A DNA stretch of 64,000 nt, from NCBI GenBank assembly GCA_020541205.1, contig CP048208.1, positions 1,364,001-1,428,000 on the forward strand, written 5' to 3'. This DNA is from Candidatus Hartigia pinicola. GTDB taxonomy: Bacteria; Pseudomonadota; Gammaproteobacteria; Enterobacterales; Enterobacteriaceae. Each line of letters opens with the position of its first letter. Within the stretch, counting starts at the first letter, position 1. The notes under the pieces are model-generated. The model made no database searches. It saw only the letters and a list, made by a program, of their open reading frames with translations, and was not told where the DNA came from. The position numbers and the translations under genes were made by a program. Positions 51,938 through 61,955 of the stretch are shown piece after piece.

Positions 51938-52702
51938 TTACGCCTCTCCTAAATAAGCATTAATTACATCGGGATTCTGACGGATTTGATTAGGTGTACC
52001 ATTTGTAAGTTGCGTTCCTTCATTTACTACATAGATTCTATCGGAGATTCCCATGACTAACTTCATATTATGTTCAATCAATAAAATAGAAACATGATAC
52101 TGAGAACGTATGTCCGAAATTAAGTTATCTAATTTGTTAGTTTCTTTTCGATTCAACCCAGCAGATGGTTCATCCAACATTAAAATCTTCGGACGAGTAA
52201 CCATGCAACGAGAAATTTCTAAGTAACGTTGCTGACCATAAGTCAAAGTCCCAGCTTGGTAATTAGCAAATTTTAATAAATCAAATCTTTCTAGCCATTT
52301 CACTGCATTATCAATTGCTCTAGATTCTGTTTTTCGAAAAGAAGATATATTCAATAACCCTGAAAAAATACCACTTTTAAAATGTTTATGCTGAGCAACT
52401 AATAAATTCTCAATTACTGTCATCTCTTTAAATAAACGGACATGCTGAAAAGTACGGAGTACCCCTAAACGAGCAATTACATGTTCTGACAAACCTTCTA
52501 AACGCTGTTTATAATATATAATTTTCCCATTAGTGGGTGTGTAAAACCCTGTAAGGCAATTAAATATTGTAGTTTTCCCTCCTCCGTTAGGACCAATTAA
52601 TGAAATAATTTCACCTTGATTTAATGTAAGTTCAAAATTGTTCACTGCCAATAAACCGCCAAAACGCATACTTAAACCACTTACTTGCAACAAAGGGGTC
52701 AT
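51938..52702 (-). CDS. livG: Branched-chain amino acid ABC transporter ATPase LivG
   Basis: Second ATPase of the Liv importer. The frame opens at 52741, but the start at 52702 (MTPLLQVSGLSMRFGG) gives 254 aa against 255 in E. coli and matches MSQPLLSVNGLMMRFGG; an ATG at 52717 is also possible. Walker A is GPNGGGKTT, the signature region LTYGQQRYLEIS, and Walker B ILMLDEPSAGLN, with HVRLFKEMTVIENLLVAQH as in the family and the C-terminus ending NAYLGEA. The ghost of livM ends just upstream at about 52745, so the ancestral livM-livG-livF order is kept but only the two ATPases survive. Confidence 0.94.
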   Translation of the reverse strand: MTPLLQVSGLSMRFGGLLAVNNFELTLNQGEIISLIGPNGGGKTTIFNCLTGFYTPTNGKIIYYKQRLEGLSEHVIARLGVLRTFQHVRLFKEMTVIENLLVAQHKHFKSGIFSGLLNISSFRKTESRAIDNAVKWLERFDLLKFANYQAGTLTYGQQRYLEISRCMVTRPKILMLDEPSAGLNRKETNKLDNLISDIRSQYHVSILLIEHNMKLVMGISDRIYVVNEGTQLTNGTPNQIRQNPDVINAYLGEA

Positions 52703-52744
52703 GTGTAGTATACTCATCTTTTCTCTACCTGATTCGCTCATAAT

Positions 52745-52990
52745 AGTGTATACGATATATGTGTGTTTTTCAACTTTATCTAAAGTACTTTTATTTATGA
52801 TAAAATTTTATGACATTTAATCATGATTAGAATTATCACTATACCCAATAAATACATTACAAGCTTTAAGATCATGAATTATTTTACTTATAAGGATTAA
52901 TGTAGTTATAACTATATTCATTAATATTTTAGCTTACACAACTAATAACAATTCTAGCATAATTGATATGCTCACCTAAAAATAAACGTT
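52745..52990 (-). pseudogene. livM: livM 3' end, decayed permease
   Basis: The minus strand at 52745-52930 reads VMYLLGIVIILIMIKCHKIL-stop-IK and then IKLKN, aligning without gaps to the LivM C-terminus RMLLLGGLMVLMMIWRPQGLL...LKLKN. It is preceded by a stretch ending LKACN for the LivM FNMEY part. Two in-frame stops lie within 15 codons. LivM is one of the two membrane channels of the importer. The rest of the gene, upstream at higher coordinates, is no longer readable. Confidence 0.68.
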
Positions 52991-55080
52991 TCTAAACTAA
53001 AAACACTTTGATGAGTTAAAATAACTATTTTAAAAAAATAAAATAGCATGCATAATAAATGCAATAACCTTAGTAGATATTAAAAAAATCAAAGAAAACA
53101 ACAAGTTATAAAATAATTTTTCATACTCTATATGCACTCACACTAGCATATGCAATCACTATAGAAATAATATTAAAGAATCAATACTACAAAATAAAAG
53201 CAATTTTTTTATATTTATTATGGTCTGTAAAAAACATAGAAAGTATTTTATCTCTTTTTTTCTACAAGGCGAACTTCTAAATCAAAAAATTCGATTTAAG
53301 TAATGATCTAACCTCAGACTAATCTTATATCACTAGCTTATGATTTCTATACTGTTTAGTAACAACATACTTTAACTCAAAGTCAATATGAAAACTATTA
53401 CACAATCATTTTCCTAACCCAAATATTACATAAACTTATCTAAAGAAGAATTTTCATATTGATTTAAAAATATAAAAACCAAAATATTCACAATTAGACT
53501 GCTAATCAAACAATCGAGCTTTCTTGTTTAAGAGTTCATGGGTACATCAAGGATTTTTGATGATTTTTAGCATTTATTATTAAACACAAGAAAATAATAA
53601 TATTGTTAATTAACCAATAGAAATAACTATAAATTCTCAAAAGTTAAATGACAAAAATAACATCTCTACTTAAGACCACTGACTTTACATTGCTTTTTCT
53701 CAGTCACAATCTAATCTTGTACAAACAGTAACAAAAGAAAAGATAAAGAATATAAACAATAGCAGAACAAATGTAATTTTCTTTTCTAATATTTTTTGAT
53801 CTTCATTGCTTTCGTATACTAAGTGAGATAATTCATAACCTATTTATTCATATATTCAATGATATAATATTTTAATATTGTGTACTGAAATAATCTGGAT
53901 ATCATGATTTTACTATAGCCTAAAATGAATTTATTTAATATAGCTTCTAATATTTATAATAACTTTCACCACGTACTACTATTAAATAAATTTAAAGAAC
54001 TATAGTATTATATCAATTATCTCAACACATCTTGCGACAGTTATGATTTTCGTATCAACCATAGAAGTAAATAAAATAACTTGAATAACATAAATATTAA
54101 GTACACTTATTATCTTAAATTTGCTACACAGGTAAACTACACTGTATTCTCATATGAAAATGATCAATAAATAATCTCAATACCAAAACAACTAAAAAAA
54201 ATCATTATGAAATTAGTATCTATATTGTGCAATCTTTGTCAAAATTATATCATTTTATAAGAAATGAATATATTAATTTTTAAAATCAGAATCATCACTT
54301 TTATTATATTAAAAAATAAATCGATAAGTAATATATTTAATACTAAACATCACAATCTCTGCCAAAAAGACAAAAAAATTAGCGTTTATTCTGGATGAAT
54401 ATTTAATGTCATTATCTAAGAGATGATAATAACAATATAGCGAGAGATTATCTTAATTTTCATATTATCAGTAATGCATTTTTATAATGCGTGCATTTAA
54501 TATATTAAACAAAAAAATTATTACATATGTATTGACTAAGATGTCACTATAAATAAATTCGTAATAAAATAACATATATTCAACATAAAAATATTTTATA
54601 TTCATATCTTTTAATAGAAATAAAATAAAAGTTAGAAATCACACTCTTGTTTTATTTCGTAATATGTAAAATAAAAACTATTTAGTTTAGCATGAAATTA
54701 ACAAGCTAATATTTTCATACAAGTTTAACTGAACTCGATTTCAGATCTTTTCTAAATATTACCTCAAGATACTGCGTATGCTCTATAGTTTGTTATTATT
54801 CTCTGAATAGAGATACTAAACGATTCAAATAAAATACACTTAAGCTACGTCTATATATTTGTCCATTATTTATTTATATGTATAATTAGTTGTTTCTATT
54901 ACTGAAACTTAACAATGATATAGAACAATGAATATGAATTGCAATATTTCTTATCATGTATATTCTTAAAAAGAACGGTTAACTAAAAACTTTCATTTAC
55001 TAAAAAATAAATACTTTAATAAAGTCATTTTATTTATCACGAATTTTTTTAAATTATACTAATAAACTCACTTAAATACA
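52990..55080. other. Gene-free stretch at the livM/livH/livK/livJ position
   Basis: About 2.1 kb holds the place of most of livM, livH, livK, panM and livJ, which fill more than 4 kb in E. coli, so deletions as well as point decay have occurred. I could not align any of these proteins to it and found no RNA or repeat. Confidence 0.5.
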
Positions 55081-55950
55081 CACAATAAATATTTTACGTA
55101 TCTTTCAGCGCCAATTCTTGTACTTAACTACTATTTATATATACGCATAATAACATGTTTAAATATAATTTTCTTAGAAATCTACTTTTCTTCATTAAGT
55201 TATTCAATTGAAATGAACAATCTTGATTACGTACAACTATTTAGTAGTAGAATATACTACAATATAGTACAATATAAATGTATTAGAGAAAGTTTTGCTA
55301 TCATCATATCTTATTTTATATTCATAAATATCAAATATTTATATAGAAAAATAAGTTTTTAATCACATAATAATACTATTTATTCATTAATATATTTTTA
55401 AAATCTATACTTAAGTATCGAGTCATTAAAATTATTACTTTGAAAAATAAGTATTACGCTATTAATATTATTTTACTATTACTTAAAACAATGTTCTGAA
55501 GTAATCTTGTATGGTCTATATTATTTGTATTACACAAAATAATTTGCAAGAATGTTAACGTGTATAGTTTTCTGTACTTAACACATCATTACATACTCAT
55601 AAACTAAATAATTTAAAAAATTTTAATAATTATGCTAAAATCATTTTTTATTTTATTTTTTCATCTCTCTTGAGATTTTTATAAATTTCATTATTTTTAT
55701 TGAATTGATAGTATATTGTTATATTTAATATTATTAATGCTTAATATTTGATTCTATCGTCCATATTACTATATATTTATCCTATTAAATACTATAAATA
55801 TCAAATAAATAAAAAAATTAGAAAATAATAATTAAAAATTCTAATATTATTCAACAGAAATTAAGTAAATACTGATTTTATATTTTAATAAATTTAAAGA
55901 AATGTAAATAATTAAAAAATGTATCTAAAAATATTGTTCTTTCGTATCAA
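55080..55950 (-). pseudogene. rpoH: rpoH (sigma-32), decayed
   Basis: Trace of the heat-shock sigma factor. On the minus strand near 55109-55190, LMKKSRFLRKLYL resembles LDERSQDIIRARWL, followed by IN-S-S-stop-VQELA for NKSTLQELA and, after a frame change, GAERYVKYL for SAERVRQLE. Near 55590-55610, YEYVMMC resembles HEYVLRNW of the core-binding region. Distances between these pieces and from ftsE fit an rpoH-ftsX-ftsE block in the E. coli order. Stops, frame changes and no open frame above 60 codons show no functional sigma factor here. Confidence 0.5.
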
Positions 55951-57310
55951 AACTAGTCACAGATTGCTGATTATCAGCATGCACAAACTAGAACATAAAA
56001 ATAACAGATCAAATTATTAAGATACTTAATGTTATTCCTTTGATTTCACCTTCATTTCACTAAAAATAATATTGTTGTTTACATAACTCTATATAAAATA
56101 CAATTAAGATTTATTTACTACTTTTGAGCGGAAGAATAATGCATCTAATAAATGATAGGCTACTTGATAAAAATAAAAATTTTATTAACTAAGATGAAAC
56201 GATGAGTTATATTTGTTAGTATTTAAGATCACTACATATTGAAATTATACATTAATATTTTAATTTCTACAATATTATTTTAAATCTTTTTTTAAAGATA
56301 ATAATTTAATATGTCTATTTTAAGAGAAGTCCTATACTACTGAAAATAGTCAAAAAAAACTTTCAAAATATTAAAATTTTATTGATGATAACTAAAAGAC
56401 AGATACCACTAGGCAATTAATCCATCTAAAATTTCAAGTAAAAATGCTAAATGTTTTACAAACCATTTCTGTTAACATGCGATCTCTATTAATTTTCTTC
56501 GTATACGTATAAAAAACATATAACTTACTTAAAGCTTTCAAAAAATTGCTAAAAAATAAAGACTATTTCAATATACGTTAAAATATACTTTTCAAGTATC
56601 TATTAGCAATGATTAAATTTAAATGTCACTTACGTTTTTATTATGGTGAAAACATCAAGAGTACAGATATAGTCCGTAGAAAAATCATAATACAAGTAAA
56701 ATATTACGGAATTATGCGACATATAGAAATAGTATTAACTGAGGGTTTCTTTCACAAATAAAAAGAATAATAAACAATATAAAAACAGAAAAAACAACTA
56801 GACACAACTCAGAATATACAAAATTAATTTCCTAGATGAAAGCGTTAAAGCAGGTTTTTAATTATATGAGTGAAAATTTTCGAATAATATATATTATAAA
56901 GTATACGTAATTTTTAAGATAGTAAACAATAATTCATTTTATAGTTTCAATGTAATCCCTAAGATTAAAGATTATTAAGTAAACATTCAGTTATGTAGAA
57001 AAAGATTTCTAAATATAAAAACGATAAAAATATTTTCATATGTGTATTTAGATTTTTATCTAAAGTTAATAACTACTTCTATTACATAGAAGAATGCTAA
57101 ATAAGTTCTAAAAATTTATCTAAATTACGTATTTTTTGTATAGAGTTAAATATAAGTAGATCATTGACATGAAAAGAGTATCTAAAGATTAGACTTAATA
57201 TATAAATTATAATATATTAAGTAAATATAACAGCATTATTCACACCATATACTTTTCACTTCTTACTTTTATTACATACAACACGGACACACTGTTCTTT
57301 ATAAAAATTT
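55950..57310. other. ftsX position; not alignable
   Basis: Between the rpoH and ftsE ghosts the ancestral order requires ftsX (about 1.05 kb, minus strand). The space fits, but I could not find a convincing FtsX segment. No other feature was seen. Confidence 0.4.
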
Positions 57311-57930
57311 TAATTATCTTAACCTCTAATCATTTTTCTTGACTCAAAGTAAGTATATGAAACTCTTATTATGAAAGCACATAATATTATGAATGCTTTA
57401 TTACAACCATTATATTAACACAATTAGATTCTTCAAATCACTGTATCATCCTTTTCTAACCCGTCTCTATCAAAATTACTTATTAGCTCATCGATGAGCA
57501 ACATTATCGGATTATTAACAATTGTCGCACAATACCTAACATGTTTTTGCGCACTACCTGATAACTGATAATGATATTAAAATATTTTTAGCTTTATCAA
57601 GAGAAGTAACTTGATCCAAAAATATAGAAACTTTCCTCCGGATCTTTCCCGAACTTGTAGATAATATGCTTAATGGTACCCCACACTATTATAAATTATT
57701 CTATCAAATAAAAAATAATGTTTCTAAAAATAATTTCAATTTTACTACGTAAAAATATCTTATTTTTCAAACAGTAATATTATGTCCATCGCAATTATCT
57801 AACCTGTACTTGATTGCTAAATACCAGAAATCAGTTTTAGTAATATACTGTTACTAGCACCAGAATGACCTATTAAGAATATAATTTATCCAAATTTAAG
57901 AAGAACATCTAAATTTTGAAAAGATTATCG
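57310..57930 (-). pseudogene. ftsE: ftsE (cell-division ABC ATPase), decayed
   Basis: Ghost of FtsE, the ATPase that with FtsX activates septal peptidoglycan hydrolases. The minus strand reads IGHSGASNSILLKLISGI (about 57810-57875) for TGHSGAGKSTLLKLICGI; the Walker A lysine and threonine are gone. LRSKIEIIF matches LRRQIGMIF, YFLFDRIIYNSV matches HLLMDRTVYDNV, IRRKVSIFLDQVTSLDKAKN matches IRRRVSAALDKVGLLDKAKN, and IVNNPIMLLIDE matches VVNKPAVLLADE (Walker B). HILTLS near 57350 matches RMLTLS at the C-terminus. Stops and frameshifts separate the pieces. It directly follows ftsY, as in E. coli. Confidence 0.85.
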
Positions 57931-57977
57931 ACTACCGAAATAGACTTTCCTCACACATTTAAAGAAAATCATTAAAA

Positions 57978-59540
57978 CTATTCCTCTCGTGCAAATAACG
58001 CTTCGATAAAGTCATTAGATTTAAATGGACGTAAATCTTCAATACCTTCACCAATCCCAATATAACGAATAGGAATGCTCAATTGATCAGAAATAGAAAA
58101 AATTACTCCACCTTTTGCTGTACCATCGAGTTTCGTTAATATTATACCAGTTACACCTACAGCTTCATGAAAAACTTTTGCCTGACTAACTGCATTTAAT
58201 CCAGTATTTGCATCTAAGGTTAACATAATTTCATGCGGAGCGTGTGGATCTACTTTTTTCATTACACGAACAATTTTTTTTAATTCTTCCATTAAGTGCG
58301 TTTTATTTTGTAAACGTCCAGCAGTATCAGCTATCAAGATAGAAATTTTTTTTGCTTGAGCTAATTGTAATGCATCAAAAATAACAGATGCTGGATCAGC
58401 CCCTCTATGCTGTGAAATAACAGGAATTTTATTACGTTCTCCCCAGACTTGTAATTGTTCAATAGCGGCAACACGAAAGGTATCTCCTGCTGCTAACATC
58501 ACAGACTTACCTGCTAATTGATATTGACGAGCTAATTTTCCAACAGTAGTAGTCTTCCCTACACCATTAACTCCAACTATAAGAATAACATAAGTTTTGT
58601 CATCTTTAATGATGAGCGGTTTATCTACACAGACTAAAATATTAGTCATTTCTTCCCGTAATCGAGAATATAAGAGCTCTGCGTTTTTTAAATCCTTACA
58701 GCTAGTATGAGCTATTAGGTTATTAATAATTTTACGTGTCGTTTCAACACCAACATCAGCAACAAGTAATTGTTCTTCTAACCTCTCGAAGAGGTAAGCA
58801 TCTATTTTTTTTCCAGACAAAAAACTGAAAAAACTTGAACCGATGTTTTGACGCGTTTTTATTAATCCTTTCTTCAAGCGACTAATGAATTGTCGCTTTT
58901 TCAGTTTATCTTCTTCAATTGTCTTAAGTTCTTCGTCTTTCTGATTCCAGATGTTATAACGGTATTCCAAAATACTTTTTGGTTCAACTTGTTGTTGTTC
59001 TGAAAAACAAATTACTTTTTCTTGACACTGAGTCTGCTCTTTTTTTTTGTCTACCGATTTTATCGCAGTTAATTTTTTTTTCTGTTGAGATGCAATTTTT
59101 TCTTTTACACACTCATCAGATTGCTCTTCTTCACGTTGTATTTTATTTTTAAACCTTAAAATAGAAGAACGTGTAGATTGATGTTTTTGAAAATGAGTTT
59201 CTAATACTTCCGATTTGATTGTTGATTTTTTTATTTGGTACGGGTTTTCAGTCTTTACTTGAGGAATATGAATAGTTGTTTGTGATTCATTAAACAGATG
59301 ATTAAATTTTGTTTTTACTCCTTTCATTATTGGTTGATTTTGTATTTTTTTAAGATGATCTTGGCATGAAGTCTCTTTCTGTGAAATCTTAACAGGAGTC
59401 TTATCTACTGTTTTTTTTAGATCTATCTTTTTTTTCTCATCTATTTTTTGTTGTTCCATTTCTTTCTGTTGAGTTTGGTATTTATCTTTACGGCCAATAC
59501 CAAGCCACGAGAAAAAATTTTTTTTCTTATTTTTCGCCAT
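57978..59540 (-). CDS. ftsY: Signal recognition particle receptor FtsY
   Basis: SRP receptor GTPase that docks ribosome-SRP complexes at the inner membrane. The product is 520 aa (497 in E. coli). The membrane-binding A domain (about 1-215) is variable and here very rich in Lys, Gln and Glu. The N domain (about 220-305) follows, then the G domain with G1 GVNGVGKTT, DTFRVAAIEQL, G3 DTAGR and G4 TKLDGTAKGG, ending DDFIEALF-type residues. AGGAA lies about 10 nt before the start. It heads the old ftsY-ftsE-ftsX operon, whose other members are ghosts, and is divergent from rsmD. The A domain has lost the strongly acidic character it has in E. coli. Confidence 0.97.
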   Translation of the reverse strand: MAKNKKKNFFSWLGIGRKDKYQTQQKEMEQQKIDEKKKIDLKKTVDKTPVKISQKETSCQDHLKKIQNQPIMKGVKTKFNHLFNESQTTIHIPQVKTENPYQIKKSTIKSEVLETHFQKHQSTRSSILRFKNKIQREEEQSDECVKEKIASQQKKKLTAIKSVDKKKEQTQCQEKVICFSEQQQVEPKSILEYRYNIWNQKDEELKTIEEDKLKKRQFISRLKKGLIKTRQNIGSSFFSFLSGKKIDAYLFERLEEQLLVADVGVETTRKIINNLIAHTSCKDLKNAELLYSRLREEMTNILVCVDKPLIIKDDKTYVILIVGVNGVGKTTTVGKLARQYQLAGKSVMLAAGDTFRVAAIEQLQVWGERNKIPVISQHRGADPASVIFDALQLAQAKKISILIADTAGRLQNKTHLMEELKKIVRVMKKVDPHAPHEIMLTLDANTGLNAVSQAKVFHEAVGVTGIILTKLDGTAKGGVIFSISDQLSIPIRYIGIGEGIEDLRPFKSNDFIEALFAREE

Positions 59541-59900
59541 AAGTTAGTAAATTCCTCGCAATAAAATATTGTTTTTAAACACTTAACATGACACTTATCA
59601 TGCTTCAAAGTGGTGTGTAAGAACAGTATATATTAGTTATTCTTATTAATCTTAATCACAAATGATGTATGCTTATACTATTTTTATCGAAAAAATTTAG
59701 AATATTAGCCTAAATTAAACTCGTATTATTTTGCGTGTAAGTTATTATCAAATTATATTAAGTATATCATTTTATTACGTAAAACACATATCTAAAATAA
59801 AAATTACAATAATTATTTTTAACTTTCTAAGTGAAACCTTCAAAATTATCAGTTATGATTTTTTTATAAACACGCCTAAAGATTATATTAATAATATGTT
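59541..59900. other. Divergent ftsY-rsmD promoter region
   Basis: 360 bases between divergently transcribed ftsY and rsmD, which must hold promoters for both. I cannot pick a -35/-10 pair with confidence in DNA this AT-rich, and no hairpin was seen. Confidence 0.5.
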
Positions 59901-60487
59901 ATGGTAAAAAAAAACAAAACACTTCTTTCGGTCAGATACGTATCATTAGCGGAAAATGGCGTGGACGAAAACTACCTGTTCGTAATAGTGACGGATTACG
60001 TCCCACAACTAATCGAGTCAAAGAAACCTTATTTAATTGGTTGTTACCTATTCTTTATGAATCTAGCTGCCTTGATTGCTTTGCGGGAAGTGGAGCATTA
60101 GGTTTTGAGGCTTTATCTCGCTCTGCTAATAATGTAACCTTCATCGAAGTAAACACACAAAATTCAGAGTTACTCTTCAAAAATAAAGCACGTTTACAAG
60201 CTCATAAAGCTTCTATAATAAATAATGATAGCTTGGTAGAATTGAGTAAAATAGGCACTTGTTTTGATGTAGTGTTTATTGATCCACCTTTCCGTAAAGG
60301 TTTAATCAATAAAACAATACATTTATTAGAAAAAAATCAATGGTTATCTAATGAAAGCTGGATTTATATTGAATCAGAAGCGGAGTTATCACGAATTGAT
60401 ATTCCATTCAATTGGAAACTACATCGTGAAAATATAACTAAACATATTGCTTGTCGTTTATTTATTCGTTATTTAATTTTAAAATAA
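59901..60487 (+). CDS. rsmD: 16S rRNA (guanine-966-N2) methyltransferase, 5' frameshift at a 9-A tract
   Basis: Methylates G966 of 16S rRNA using S-adenosylmethionine. The frame GQIRIISGKWRGRKLPV, then CLDCFAGSGALGFEALSR (SAM site) and VVFIDPPFRKG (catalytic DPPF), runs open from 59903 to the stop at 60487 and matches E. coli RsmD throughout. That frame has no ATG, GTG or TTG before TTG 60041, deep in the protein. The only fitting ATG, 59901, is one base out of frame: ATG GT is followed by nine A's (59906-59914), and one more A would give M-V-K-K-K-Q-N-T-S-F-G-Q-I-R. Either the tract is read through by polymerase slippage, or the gene has just become a pseudogene. The remaining frame is undamaged, which favours the first. 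Confidence 0.85.
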
Positions 60488-61325
60488 CACTATTGTAGTG
60501 AATACACAATAAACGTTAATAATATATATTAAAATATTTATCATATTAAATGTCATGTCATACATTCTTTTTGAAATAATTTGTACATTATTTTATAAAA
60601 GCATAATAATATTTATATTTTGATGCATCTACTGAAAAGTAGATTTTCAATAATACTCTGTAGAAAATAAAAGAATAACAATTCTTTGTGAAGATACTAA
60701 ATATATATATCTTTTTTAATGTCTTTAAGGCGTTTATAATTTAGAATTAATAAAAGTAGGTTTTAGATAACATTTTTAAAATTCTTTATACTTGATCTGT
60801 TAAGATCTAAAAGAATAACATTAGGACCTTGTATGTAATAAATGCACCCAATTAACTTAGTTAGTGAATTAATACTATTTTTATTAACAACTTCTTTAAT
60901 AAAGCATGAGTCGTCTTATCATTTAAAAAATTTCTTAAGACCTATTGTATAAACAAGATCACTCATTTTTAATGAATTTTTTTATTTTAATAACTAAAAA
61001 AGAACTGAAAGATAAAGTATTTTATCAATCTTATTTTAATTACATTAATTTAAAATGTTTATTTTCTAACACTACTATAGTGACAATAATTATCATAAAT
61101 AACATTAAATGATTCACAAGTTTTAAACAGTATTTAAAATAGTATTTAGAAAGAATCTGCATATACATCTTAAATTACTCAATTTACATCTAGATGATAA
61201 GTAAAGTAAGCCAAATAGTTAATTATTATCAAAAAAAATGAAATTTACAATATAATTAGCGTCATTTATCTTAAAGGAACATCAGTATAATTATCTCATT
61301 TATTTAAATTTATAAGGATATGTTT
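60488..61325. other. Gene-free stretch at the yhhL/yhhM position
   Basis: In E. coli yhhL and yhhM lie between rsmD and yhhN. No segment of either could be aligned, and no other feature was seen except the yhhN ribosome-binding site at the end. Confidence 0.45.
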
Positions 61326-61955
61326 ATGATTAATTGGCCATTTCTAACAATACTGTTCTCTGGTTGGTTGTATATTGATGCAGCTTATCGCGGTCCTAAT
61401 TGGAAACGTTGGTTCTTTCGTCCTATTACATTACTATTGTTATTTCTTTGGGGATGGAGCGCTGATTTTTTAGCCACAAAAGACTATTTTAGCCTCACTG
61501 CGCTAATAATATCATTACTTTCTGATATACAAATGATGCTATTACGTGAACACTCAATCACTCCTGTATATTTAATGTTTGTTAGTCATCTTCTTTACAC
61601 TATTAGTTTTAGTATACAGCTTAAGTTTAGTTTATATCTTCCTTGGATATTGCTATCTTTGATCATTGCAACAATTACTTTAGCTATCATCTGGTCTAAA
61701 CTTAAAGATAGACAGACAATTATTTTTTCTTTAGTTATGATGAGTATGATTATGTCTTGGGTGGCAGGTGAACAATTTTTTAGTCTTAGTCATGATTATA
61801 ACTTCTCAATTATGATCGGAGCATTTTTATTATTTATCTCTAATTGTGTTTGGCTGATTTCAAGATTTACTTTTTCATTTAAAGCATCAAAAGCTATTGT
61901 GGCCACACTCTATTTTTTTGGAAAATTCTTTATTATTCGAGCCATTCAATTATAA
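61326..61955 (+). CDS. yhhN: YhhN/TMEM86-family membrane protein
   Basis: Multi-pass inner-membrane protein of the YhhN family, which includes animal lysoplasmalogenases; the bacterial role is not settled. An ATG at 61320 is in frame, but AAGGA at 61314-61318 sits only one base before it and 7 nt before the ATG at 61326, so 61326 (MINWPFLTILFSGWLYIDAAYRGP) is chosen. The 209-aa product matches the 208-aa E. coli protein, with WLYIDAAYRGPNWKRW, SHLLYTI, AIIWSKL, WVAGEQFF and LLFISNCVWLISR, and about eight hydrophobic segments. Its place between rsmD and the zntA ghost is ancestral. Survival amid such loss suggests it still matters. Confidence 0.92.
   Translation: MINWPFLTILFSGWLYIDAAYRGPNWKRWFFRPITLLLLFLWGWSADFLATKDYFSLTALIISLLSDIQMMLLREHSITPVYLMFVSHLLYTISFSIQLKFSLYLPWILLSLIIATITLAIIWSKLKDRQTIIFSLVMMSMIMSWVAGEQFFSLSHDYNFSIMIGAFLLFISNCVWLISRFTFSFKASKAIVATLYFFGKFFIIRAIQL

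Noticed and set aside
59901-60101. 66-codon open frame starting at the rsmD ATG as its own gene
   Set aside because: It is simply the wrong frame of the rsmD 5' region after the poly(A) tract; the RsmD-coding frame runs through the same bases.
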